Assembly: GCA_905214225.1 (NCBI GenBank)
Contig: CAJMLL010000021.1
Coordinates: forward strand, 1 to 39,426
Direction of reading: 5' to 3'
Length of the DNA: 39,426 nucleotides
Origin: an uncultured bacterium
GTDB lineage: Bacteria; Bacillota; Clostridia; Peptostreptococcales; Anaerovoracaceae
Shown here: positions 7,334-14,711 of the stretch, piece after piece
How positions within the stretch are numbered: the stretch's first letter is position 1
How the letters are laid out: each line of letters begins with the position of its first letter
Notes under the pieces: model-generated
The model's input: only the letters and a program-made list of their open reading frames with translations
The model's database searches: none
Told to the model about the DNA's origin: nothing
Made by a program: the position numbers and the translations under genes

Positions 7334-8461
7334 ATGGATAAGGATATTGCGATTGAATTCAGACATGTAAATAAGGTATATACACTGTTCCGCGACGATA
7401 AGCAGCGTCTGCGCTCTGTGTTCTTCAAGAGCGTCAAAGAGCACGCGACCAAGATCAAGGCGCTGAATGATATCACTTTTCAGGTTCATAAGGGCGAGGC
7501 GGTTGCGCTGCTGGGACGCAACGGAGCCGGAAAATCCACGCTTCTGAAGATGATCACCGGAGTTGCATACCCGACAAGCGGTGAAATTGATGTCAACGGG
7601 CGTGTCAGTGCGCTGCTGGAGCTGACTGCAGGTTTTGACCCGGAGTTTACCGGAAGAGAAAACATTTACTTCCGCGGCCAGCTCATGGGCATGAAGGAAG
7701 AAGAAGTTGCGCGTCTGGAACCTGCAATTGTTGACTTTGCGGAAATCGGCGAGTACATGGACCAGCCGGTCAGAACGTATTCCAGTGGTATGAAGGCCCG
7801 TCTGGGCTTTGCGATCAACGTCAATGTTGAGCCGGAAATTCTGATCGTCGATGAGGCTCTGTCTGTAGGAGATGCCTCATTCCGTAAGAAGTGCACGGAG
7901 AAAATCAATGAGCTGATCATGGGCAGCAACATCACCTTTATGCTCGTCACCCATTCTGCCAAGACGGCGCAGTTGTTCTGTCAGCGCGGCATCGTCATGA
8001 AGAAGGGAACCATGATTTTCGATTCCGATATTGATTCTGCGGTAAATTACTATAACAATATGATCGCCAAAGAAGACGCGGCAAGAAAGGAACGCCGCCG
8101 TAAGAAGCGTGCGCAGAAGCTTGCGGATGCGCGTGCCGCTGCCGGAAAAGAACAGAATCTCTACATCAAAATCGGGAATAAAAAGCTGGAACTGCAGGCC
8201 GATGAATATAAAGGGAAGACCTATGACCTGATTAAGGCCATCGATGCGAAAGTCTGCTACGGCTACACGTTTGAAACTTCGCAGCCGGTTGACGGCGCAA
8301 CGGTTGAGGTGGATGCCGATGGTCTGGACGGATTTGATCCGCGTCATGTCAGAGCCGGTGTGTATAAGCTCTGGTTTGTCGGAAAGAAGGACGACATGAC
8401 CTCCGCTCCGCACTGTGTGGATATGACGGTATACGGCAAAGAGGAAGATCTGGATGAATAG
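7334..8461 (+). CDS. Polysaccharide/teichoic acid ABC exporter ATPase (TagH/Wzt-like)
   Basis: A 375-residue ATPase. Walker A GRNGAGKST is at residues 61-69, the ABC signature YSSGMKARL near 149-157, Walker B ILIVDEAL near 169 and the switch histidine in VTHSA near 206. After the ~235-residue nucleotide-binding domain comes a basic helix (ARKERRRKKRAQKLADARAA) and a C-terminal ~85-residue beta-rich domain. Wzt and TagH proteins use such extensions for substrate binding or wall contact. The start at 7334 follows the permease stop by 19 bases; an overlapping TTG at 7331 is possible. It is co-transcribed with the permease, and a strong terminator follows at 8551. Confidence 0.88.
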   Translation: MDKDIAIEFRHVNKVYTLFRDDKQRLRSVFFKSVKEHATKIKALNDITFQVHKGEAVALLGRNGAGKSTLLKMITGVAYPTSGEIDVNGRVSALLELTAGFDPEFTGRENIYFRGQLMGMKEEEVARLEPAIVDFAEIGEYMDQPVRTYSSGMKARLGFAINVNVEPEILIVDEALSVGDASFRKKCTEKINELIMGSNITFMLVTHSAKTAQLFCQRGIVMKKGTMIFDSDIDSAVNYYNNMIAKEDAARKERRRKKRAQKLADARAAAGKEQNLYIKIGNKKLELQADEYKGKTYDLIKAIDAKVCYGYTFETSQPVDGATVEVDADGLDGFDPRHVRAGVYKLWFVGKKDDMTSAPHCVDMTVYGKEEDLDE

Positions 8462-8550
8462 GATTTCGGCTGTTCTTGCATGATTTGCAAAAACGGCCGG
8501 GGAATTCTGGGTATCCGGACGGATATACAGAATGTAAATGTAAAGGATTT

Positions 8551-8586
8551 CCTGCGGCAGAGCCTTCTGCCGCAGGGTGTTTTTCG
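8551..8586 (+). terminator. Terminator of the TagGH-like operon
   Basis: CCTGCGGCAGA (8551-8561) pairs perfectly with TCTGCCGCAGG (8566-8576), followed by GTGTTTTTC. Confidence 0.9.
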
Positions 8587-8638
8587 TGTATCATTATCAG
8601 AAAAATATGAAGGATGTGCGTACTTAGAGAGGTAAACA

Positions 8639-9721
8639 ATGAAAAAGAAGAGTATGGCAAAAAGAATCATCAAGGGAACAGGCATTATCGTGCTGATCTG
8701 CGTGCTGCTTTTCCTCTTGCTTCTTGCATTTTTGACGATTACGGAATATAGGCCGAAGCATAAAATTGCGCAGAAGGTGAGCGGCACGGCGGCGCAGCAG
8801 ACGGTAAAGCGCGGGGAAAATCTGAAGCTCGCTACCTGGAATGTCGGATACGGCGCGCTGGGCGACAATGCGGATTTCTTCATGGACGGCGGCTCGCATG
8901 TGAAGACGGCGTCGAAGTCCCGTGTCCTGCAGAACATTCAGGGACAGAAGACCGCCCTGACCAGGATGCATCCGGATTTTGTCTTCCTGCAGGAGGTGGA
9001 TCGCAATTCCAGCCGTTCTTATCACATTAACGAAGTAACGAAGATTGCGTCGGCGTTTCCGAATGACCAGAATATCTTCGCGCAGAATTTCAAGGTGGCA
9101 TTTATTCCGTATCCCCTGCCGCCGATCGGGAAGGTGGATGGCGGAATTGTGACTTTATCGGACACGAAGGTTCTTTCTTCCACCCGCATCCAGCTGCCCT
9201 GCCCCTTTAAGTGGCCGGTACGTCTGGGCAATCTGAAGCGCTGCCTGATGGTAAGCCGCGTTAAGGTGAAGGGGACAGACAAACAGCTCGTCCTGGTCAA
9301 TCTGCATCTGGAGGCCTACGACAATGGCTCGGGAAAGGCCGCACAGACCCGCGCTCTGAAAAAGGTGCTGAACCAGGAATATAAGAAGGGGAATTACGTC
9401 GTTGCGGCAGGAGATTTCAACCAGACCTTCTCCAATATCGACAGCAGCGCATATCCGGAACTGAAAGGCACCTGGCACGCAGGCGCTCTGCCGGTCAAAT
9501 CCTTTGGAAAGAACTGGCGCTTCCTGATGGACACCAATGTTCCGACCTGCAGATCCCTGGACAAACCGCTGAAGGGAAATCGGACGAAGAAATTCCAGTA
9601 TTATATGATCGACGGCTTCATCGTTTCCCCAAACGTAAAAGTTATCGAGACGGAGACGCAGGATCTGGGATTCAGAAATTCAGATCACAATCCGGTACTG
9701 CTGCAGTTTGCGCTGAAATAG
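8639..9721 (+). CDS. Membrane-anchored endonuclease/exonuclease/phosphatase-fold protein
   Basis: A 360-residue protein with a basic N-terminus and one membrane segment at ~11-34; the rest is probably outside the cell. The DNase I/phosphodiesterase fold is shown by LATWNVGYGALGD, FVFLQEVDRNSSR (metal-binding Glu), VVAAGDFNQ (catalytic Asp/Asn), IDGFIVSP and a C-terminal SDHNPVLLQF (Asp-His pair). Substrates in this superfamily range from DNA to phosphoinositides and sphingomyelin. An extracellular, membrane-tethered form next to envelope genes favours a phospholipid or polymer phosphodiester, but this is inference. The start has GAGAGG six bases upstream. It is flanked by terminators at 8551 and 9792, so it is transcribed alone. 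Confidence 0.85.
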   Translation: MKKKSMAKRIIKGTGIIVLICVLLFLLLLAFLTITEYRPKHKIAQKVSGTAAQQTVKRGENLKLATWNVGYGALGDNADFFMDGGSHVKTASKSRVLQNIQGQKTALTRMHPDFVFLQEVDRNSSRSYHINEVTKIASAFPNDQNIFAQNFKVAFIPYPLPPIGKVDGGIVTLSDTKVLSSTRIQLPCPFKWPVRLGNLKRCLMVSRVKVKGTDKQLVLVNLHLEAYDNGSGKAAQTRALKKVLNQEYKKGNYVVAAGDFNQTFSNIDSSAYPELKGTWHAGALPVKSFGKNWRFLMDTNVPTCRSLDKPLKGNRTKKFQYYMIDGFIVSPNVKVIETETQDLGFRNSDHNPVLLQFALK

Positions 9722-9791
9722 CAGCAGAAATCCGGGATATCGGAATTCTGACCGGTCGATATACACGAAAAACGAATTGCATCTGCACAAG

Positions 9792-9838
9792 TATCAGCCT
9801 GCCGCGGGAAAGAAAAATCCTTCGCAGGCTGATATTTT
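9792..9838 (+). terminator. Terminator of the EEP-fold gene
   Basis: TATCAGCCTGC (9792-9802) pairs perfectly with GCAGGCTGATA (9824-9834), followed by TTTT. Confidence 0.8.
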
Positions 9839-9941
9839 ACTATGGTTTGGTATACAATAGTAGGCAGACAATGGGAAGGAAATGGCGCAGCCTGGAAAAT
9901 CAGCCGGGCAGGAATGCCGTTCCGGACAGAAGGGAGAAATT

Positions 9942-10238
9942 ATGGACGTAGGAACAATGTTAGCGGATCTCCGCGCGCAGGCGCTGAAAGATCCTGAAGT
10001 ATATCAGAAACTGATGGAAAGCAGAAAGGACAAGGAACCGCTCAGCGCCTTCTGCGCATATGCAAGGAGTCTGGGCTATGAACTTTATGAAATGGACGTT
10101 CTGACTGCCGGAGAGGCCATGTACGCGCAGATGAAGCGCTCGGTCAACGGCGGCGGTGAGAATTCCCCGATGCTCGACGGAGAAGACGACTATTACGAGC
10201 AGTTTTTTGCCGATCTGGAAAGAGAACACAAGAGATAA
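9942..10238 (+). CDS. Small acidic conserved protein, Nif11/leader-peptide-like N-terminus
   Basis: A 98-residue protein starting at 9942 behind AAGGGAG. The first ~65 residues are helical, with DPEVYQKLMESRKDKEPL, a stretch around FCAYARSLGYELYEMDVLTAG, then a loop. This pattern resembles Nif11-type leader or regulatory proteins. The C-terminal part begins NGGGENSPMLDGEDDYYEQF and is acidic. A glycine cluster after a Nif11-like helix is the layout of RiPP precursors. However, the would-be core lacks Cys, and no modification enzyme, peptidase or exporter is adjacent. I therefore treat it as a conserved small protein of unknown role. The TGG-TATACAAT sequence at about 9848-9858 could be its extended -10. 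Confidence 0.65.
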   Translation: MDVGTMLADLRAQALKDPEVYQKLMESRKDKEPLSAFCAYARSLGYELYEMDVLTAGEAMYAQMKRSVNGGGENSPMLDGEDDYYEQFFADLEREHKR

Positions 10239-10322
10239 ACAGGGGACGGAAGCTCATCCGGCACATCCGGCAGTTCCCGGCTGACCGTTTCCGGCGGAAG
10301 CCAGGCCTGAATTTAACTGAAA

Positions 10323-10352
10323 CTTAAGAGAAGCTTAAGCAGGAATTAATGA
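10323..10352 (+). promoter_or_regulatory. CTTAAG direct repeat and possible promoter of the LCP gene
   Basis: CTTAAG occurs at 10323-10328 and 10334-10339, exactly 11 nt apart, followed by a TAATGAT -10-like element. Direct repeats spaced one helical turn apart are typical for OmpR/PhoB-family response regulators. A second promoter candidate (TTGAAC, 17 nt, TAAAAT) is at 10408-10436. Confidence 0.5.
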
Positions 10353-10443
10353 TCCTGACTGTTGCGTGGAATTTCCGTGAAGGCTGCGTGGATATCCCCC
10401 GGCAGGTTTGAACGGCGGTTTTCAGAGTGGTAAAATTACTCTT

Positions 10444-12081
10444 ATGAACAGAAAAAACAGAAGGAGCCGCCGTTATGACACGGCCGACTTACAAAACGAA
10501 CGATACAGTCCGGAACTCATCCGCGAGTATGAGAATCCGGAATATGCAAAACAGGCGGAGAAGTACGAACGGAAGGCGCGCAGGCGGGATGCCCGCCGCC
10601 GCACCCCTTCGGGAGCACATCTGAACCGCAGCCAGAAACGAGGCTGGAAGGCGGAGCAGGAATATCTGCGCTCACAGAGCAGAAAGAGTCAGCCGAAATC
10701 AGGTTTTGAGAAATGGGAGGAAGATCTGTTTTCGGATGGTGCGCACGGACGCACCCGGTCTTCTGCCGCAGAAGAGCGGCGCAGGATGTTTTCTGCGCGG
10801 TCAGAAGGAACTCCCGATGAATTCTGTTCCGGTCCGTCTGCATCTTTCGCAGAAGGTTCATATGGAGAAACTTACGGCGGATATGAGGATGATTTTTCCG
10901 CTCCGCGCAGCAGCCGTTATTCCGGGGACTCTTACGATCCCTATGATTCTTATGACTCCGGGGATTCTTTCAGAGCATATGATTCCTATGGCTCAGGCGG
11001 TTCTTATGGCTCATCCGGTTCAGACGGAGGCAGAAGAAAGAGGCCTCGCAGAAGAGTGCGCGCCGGCACTGTCATCAAAAGAATTTTCATCCTGCTGCTG
11101 ATCTTTGCCGTCCTCATGACCGTGTTCATCTGGAGCATGACCGGAAACTTTGAGCGGCAGGACACCAGCAATGCCAGCTGGGGAATCAGCACAACCGCCG
11201 CAGAGAGCCTGAGTGGATACCGGAATATCGCGATTCTCGGTTCCGATGCCAGAAAGGGCGAGGGCTACGACGGAAGCCGCACCGACGCGATTATCGTGCT
11301 GAGCATCCATAAAATTGACGGCCGTATCCGTCTGATTTCCGTCATGCGTGACTCCTATCTGAAACTGGCTCTGCCGAACGGCAGCCTGACCCTGGATAAG
11401 ATCACTCATGCGCATGCTTACGGCGGCGGCGTGGACACCTGTGCGGCTCTGAACCGCAGTCTGGATCTGAATATCCAGGAATACGTCATCTTCGACTGGA
11501 AGGCCGTTGCCGATACGGTAAACGCCCTCGGAGGAGTGACCGTAAACGTCCGCCAGAACGAACTGCATGACCTCAATCATTACGGCAATGAAACGGCAGA
11601 AAATGTCGGCGGACATTATACCCGAATCACTCATGCCGGCCGGCAGCGTCTCGACGGCGTGCAGGCCGCAACCTACTGCAGAATCCGCAAGACCTCCGGC
11701 GGCGACACCGGACGCGCAAGACGCTATAAGACGATCGTCGCGGCCGTCATCAAGGAAGCCATGCTTTCCCCGATCGGCCTTCAGAAGATGTCGAAAAACG
11801 TTCTTCCGGAAATCCGCACCAACATGAGCCGCGCCGGCATGATGACCGCGATTCTCCGTGCGCCGGGCTATGACATGCAGAAGAGCGTTGCCTGGCCGAA
11901 GAGTTACTACGGCGGCATCCTCAGCGGCGTCTGGTACGCCGTTCCGACCACCCTCTACGCCAATGTTGCATGGCTCCACGCCAAGGCTTTCGGACAGAGC
12001 AAATACGTCCCGTCCGCAGAGTGTCAGGCCATCAGCTCAGAGATCATCGCCAGGACCGGCATCTCAACCGGCAATAACTAG
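10444..12081 (+). CDS. LytR-CpsA-Psr (LCP) family glycopolymer transferase with long disordered tail
   Basis: A 545-residue type II membrane protein. The first ~205 residues are cytoplasmic and low in complexity: Arg/Glu/Lys-rich at first, then Ser/Gly/Asp/Tyr-rich with DSYDSGDSFRAYDSYGSGGS-type repeats, ending in a basic RRKRPRRRVR. One membrane helix is at ~213-235. The LCP domain spans ~262-430, with NIAILGSDARKGEGYDGSRTDAIIV, SVMRDSYL and an arginine-bearing YCRIRKTSGGDTGRARR motif. LCP enzymes transfer undecaprenyl-linked glycopolymers (teichoic acid or capsule) to peptidoglycan. The TagGH-like exporter upstream is a plausible supplier. The start is uncertain: ATG 10444 lacks a strong ribosome site, and an in-frame TTG lies at 10408. 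The family call is secure. Confidence 0.88.
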   Translation: MNRKNRRSRRYDTADLQNERYSPELIREYENPEYAKQAEKYERKARRRDARRRTPSGAHLNRSQKRGWKAEQEYLRSQSRKSQPKSGFEKWEEDLFSDGAHGRTRSSAAEERRRMFSARSEGTPDEFCSGPSASFAEGSYGETYGGYEDDFSAPRSSRYSGDSYDPYDSYDSGDSFRAYDSYGSGGSYGSSGSDGGRRKRPRRRVRAGTVIKRIFILLLIFAVLMTVFIWSMTGNFERQDTSNASWGISTTAAESLSGYRNIAILGSDARKGEGYDGSRTDAIIVLSIHKIDGRIRLISVMRDSYLKLALPNGSLTLDKITHAHAYGGGVDTCAALNRSLDLNIQEYVIFDWKAVADTVNALGGVTVNVRQNELHDLNHYGNETAENVGGHYTRITHAGRQRLDGVQAATYCRIRKTSGGDTGRARRYKTIVAAVIKEAMLSPIGLQKMSKNVLPEIRTNMSRAGMMTAILRAPGYDMQKSVAWPKSYYGGILSGVWYAVPTTLYANVAWLHAKAFGQSKYVPSAECQAISSEIIARTGISTGNN

Positions 12082-12149
12082 GGACAAAATCCGCCCGCCA
12101 AGAGGCCGATGAGTCAGAAAGCGCCCCGCCGGCCGGGTGCCTTTTGTCC
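12082..12149 (+). repeat. GGACAAAATCC-type dispersed element, copy 2 (with inverted ends)
   Basis: A 68-bp element beginning right after the LCP stop. Its ends are GGACAAAA (12082-12089) and TTTTGTCC (12142-12149). Inside, GCCCG and CGGGT can also pair. The first ~40 nt align with the element at 19677. Confidence 0.6.
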
Positions 12150-12278
12150 GCTGAATCGGAATCTGAAAGAAAAATTGTGTATTTTTTCACAGAAATGTGT
12201 ATAAACAGACTGATGAGTATGTTTGTTGTTCAATAGTAACGATCGCCGTGCAGCGGCGCATCTACAGGAGAAAAAGTA

Positions 12279-13370
12279 ATGGCAGATAAGGATAAGAGAG
12301 AAAACAGCGATATCAGGGAAAGGGCACGTAAGGCAATGGAAAAGTACGACCTCGGCGACCTCTGTAAATACTGTGAAGGAGAAATCGACGAGGCGGATCT
12401 GGACCAGGAAATGAATGATATCGTGAAGCTGGTCGTTCAGGACTATGAAAAAGGCCGCGACATCGACCATATGAACGTTTACGAGCAGCCGAACCAGGAT
12501 GTGGTCATTGACATCTTCCAGAAGCTGATGGTCATCCTGTACCCGGCATACTATAACGACGGGACCTACAGAACCAGAAGCATGAGCAGCAAGGTTGAGG
12601 TGCTGATCGATGATGTCATGTATCATCTCCGCAAGCAGATTGAGGTTGCCCTTCTGTACGACGAGCATTTCAAGGATGCGTCCAAGGCTGTCCGCAAGAG
12701 AGCCGCACAGCAGATCTGTCTGGAGTTCTTCCGCCAGATTCCGAAAATCAGGGAATACCTGGATACCGACCTGCAGGCAACCTACGACGGCGACCCGGCC
12801 GCAAACAATAAGGATGAGATCATTCTTGCTTATCCCGGACTCTTTGCGACTACGGCATACCGTATCGCTCATGAGCTCTTCCTGCTGAATGTGCCTCTGC
12901 TGCCGCGCATGATCACCGAGTATGCGCACCGCGAGACCGGCGTAGACATTCATCCGGGCGCTACGATTGGAAAGTATTTCTTTATCGACCACGCAACGGG
13001 AATTGTTGTCGGTTCCACATCCATCATCGGAAATCACGTCAAGGTTTACCAGGGCGTAACCATCGGCGCACTGTCCACCCGTGCAGGCCACAAACTCCAC
13101 GGAACCAAGCGCCATCCGACGATCGAGGACAACGTCACCCTGTACTCCGGCGCGTCCATTCTTGGCGGCGACACCGTAGTCGGCGAGGGCTCTATCATCG
13201 GCGGAAACTCTTTTGTCACCCAGTCCGTCGCACCGCACACCCGCGTTTACGTCAAGACCGAGGAGCTGGTCACCATCGACAGCGGCGACAAAGAAGAAAA
13301 GAAAACGGCACCGGACAAGGAAGACGCCAAAACGCTCTCTCCGAGTGATGCGTGGTTTTATGTAATTTAG
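12279..13370 (+). CDS. cysE: Serine O-acetyltransferase
   Basis: A 363-residue enzyme that acetylates serine with acetyl-CoA, the first step of cysteine synthesis. The N-terminal ~190 residues are helical, as in the longer bacterial/EpsC-type enzymes. The left-handed beta-helix (hexapeptide repeats) is at ~215-325, with HRETGVDIHPGATIG, FFIDHATGIVVGSTSIIG (active-site His-Asp region), VYQGVTIGAL and GGDTVVGEGSIIGG. A charged ~30-residue tail (DKEEKKTAPDKED) follows. The start at 12279 has AGGAG upstream. No cysK or sulfur genes adjoin it, and a terminator follows at 13429. The long N-terminus separates it from the short E. coli-type CysE. Confidence 0.9.
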   Translation: MADKDKRENSDIRERARKAMEKYDLGDLCKYCEGEIDEADLDQEMNDIVKLVVQDYEKGRDIDHMNVYEQPNQDVVIDIFQKLMVILYPAYYNDGTYRTRSMSSKVEVLIDDVMYHLRKQIEVALLYDEHFKDASKAVRKRAAQQICLEFFRQIPKIREYLDTDLQATYDGDPAANNKDEIILAYPGLFATTAYRIAHELFLLNVPLLPRMITEYAHRETGVDIHPGATIGKYFFIDHATGIVVGSTSIIGNHVKVYQGVTIGALSTRAGHKLHGTKRHPTIEDNVTLYSGASILGGDTVVGEGSIIGGNSFVTQSVAPHTRVYVKTEELVTIDSGDKEEKKTAPDKEDAKTLSPSDAWFYVI

Positions 13371-13428
13371 TTTCGTATACAGAACAGATATGATTCAGCA
13401 GCAGAATGTGTTATGATTTCCATTGTGA

Positions 13429-13459
13429 AAGCAGGCATGTTCTGCTGTCTGCTTGTTTT
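13429..13459 (+). terminator. Terminator of cysE
   Basis: AAGCAGGCA (13429-13437) pairs with TGTCTGCTT (13446-13454, one G-U), followed by GTTTTG. Confidence 0.7.
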
Positions 13460-13612
13460 GAAAGATGCAGGGAAAAGCTGCCCGCTGCTGAGGCAGTGAC
13501 GAGTTTCTCTGCTGCAGGAAATCCTCTGATGTGCGTATCCGGAACACAGGGACGGTGCCCAATGTCAGGTTTTGTGTATTAATAATGTTTGGGTGTAAAA
13601 GAAAGGCGAACA

Positions 13613-14272
13613 ATGAGCTGTCAGCTGGCAATTTTTGATTTAGATGGAACGATTTTAAATACGCTTGATGATTTAACGAATGCGGTGAATTACGCGATGC
13701 GGCAGTGCGGACTGCCAGAACTGGGAAGGATGGCGGTCCGCGAGTTCCTCGGGAACGGAATGAAGTATCTGATTCATCATTCGGTTCCCGATGGGACGGC
13801 CGCGGATGTTGAGGAGAAGGCTTTCAATCTGTTCTGCAGTTATTACGCGGATCACTGCTCCATCAACACGCGCCCGTACGACGGGATTTTTCAGCTGATG
13901 GATCATCTGCATGAGCATGGCTGCAAGACCGCCGTCGTTTCCAACAAAGGTGATTTTGCCGTGCAGACGCTGATTAAGCAGTATTTCCCGGACTGTTTCT
14001 CGATTGCTGTCGGGGAGCGTGAAAAGGAAGGAATCCGCAGGAAGCCGGCGCCGGACACGGTGAACGCGGTTCTGCGCGAGCTGGGCATTGACCGTGAAAA
14101 TGCCGTGTACATCGGCGATTCGGAGGTCGACCTGGCAACGGCCAACAACGCGGATATGCGCCATATTCTGGTTACCTGGGGCTTCCGCGACAGCTCTTTT
14201 CTGATTGAAAAGGGAGGAAAGACGATCGTTGACACCATGCAGGAGCTTGAAGAGGAGATTCTGCGCGGATAA
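13613..14272 (+). CDS. HAD-family phosphatase (phosphoglycolate phosphatase-like)
   Basis: A 219-residue HAD hydrolase, subfamily IA. Motif I is FDLDGTILNT near residues 8-17 (Asp nucleophile and acid/base). Motif II is VVSNKG near 111. The motif III lysine lies in RRKPAPD. Motif IV is IGDSEVDLATANNAD. The helical cap sits between motifs I and II (residues ~18-85). The length and the ...KPAPDTVNAVLRELG segment match the Gph/PpaX type, which act on phosphoglycolate, pyrophosphate or sugar phosphates; the substrate cannot be read from the sequence. The start at 13613 follows AAAGG and puts motif I at the usual place. It stands alone between cysE and the MATE gene. Confidence 0.88.
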   Translation: MSCQLAIFDLDGTILNTLDDLTNAVNYAMRQCGLPELGRMAVREFLGNGMKYLIHHSVPDGTAADVEEKAFNLFCSYYADHCSINTRPYDGIFQLMDHLHEHGCKTAVVSNKGDFAVQTLIKQYFPDCFSIAVGEREKEGIRRKPAPDTVNAVLRELGIDRENAVYIGDSEVDLATANNADMRHILVTWGFRDSSFLIEKGGKTIVDTMQELEEEILRG

Positions 14273-14465
14273 AGGCTGTGCAGAAAGACCGGACATGTCT
14301 GAATGGGCAGGCCTTACTGAAGAAAAGGCGGGTCACGACAGATGTGCGGCTCGCAGCGGGGAAATTCCTCTGGCGTGTGGTTTTTGTCGATTCTGGTCTG
14401 TTCTGCCAGTAATAGATTGGTAAAGTTCTGGTAATGGTCTGCCTTCTCGCGGACTAGGGGAGAAT

Positions 14466-14495
14466 TTGACGGATCATCTGGAAATCTGTTAAGAT
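14466..14495 (+). promoter_or_regulatory. Promoter of the MATE gene
   Basis: TTGACG (14466-14471), an 18-nt spacer and TAAGAT (14490-14495). It predicts a leader of about 210 nt. Confidence 0.55.
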
Positions 14496-14504
14496 GAAAT
14501 AAAG

Positions 14505-14643
14505 GTAAATGTTCCTGCGATGGACGGCTTTCTGCCGTCTGTCACGGGATTTTCTGTTATTTACGGCCGCCGCTCCGGTAGTCTGCCGGGAGGCGCCGGC
14601 AGTGCGGGGAAGCGGAAGTGATGAGACTGGACGGCCGGTTTTG
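14505..14643 (+). ncRNA. Structured leader before the MATE gene (candidate cis-regulatory RNA)
   Basis: GTAAAT (14505-14510) pairs with ATTTAC (14559-14564), closing a long hairpin. Inside it, TCCTG pairs with CGGGA (14513-14517/14545-14549), then GATGGACGG with CCGTCTGTC (14519-14527/14535-14543). A GC-rich second hairpin follows at 14566-14600. CCGGC (14596-14600) can instead pair with GCCGG (14634-14638), which precedes TTTTGTT like a terminator. Shared arms suggest alternative folds. I could not match it to a known riboswitch class. Confidence 0.4.
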
Positions 14644-14711
14644 TTATGCAGCGGCCGCACTCTCACGAGGCAGTATTTCTATTACTAGGGTTTCTGGTTA
14701 GCGGTGAAAGA

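Noticed and set aside
12114..13238. 374-codon frame opposite the serine acetyltransferase gene
   Set aside because: The sense strand has a clear hexapeptide-repeat enzyme; the antisense has no motif.
14466..14711. Cobalamin riboswitch before the MATE gene
   Set aside because: A GC-rich AAGTGATGAGACTGGAC stretch recalls the B12 box only loosely; the other conserved segments are absent.
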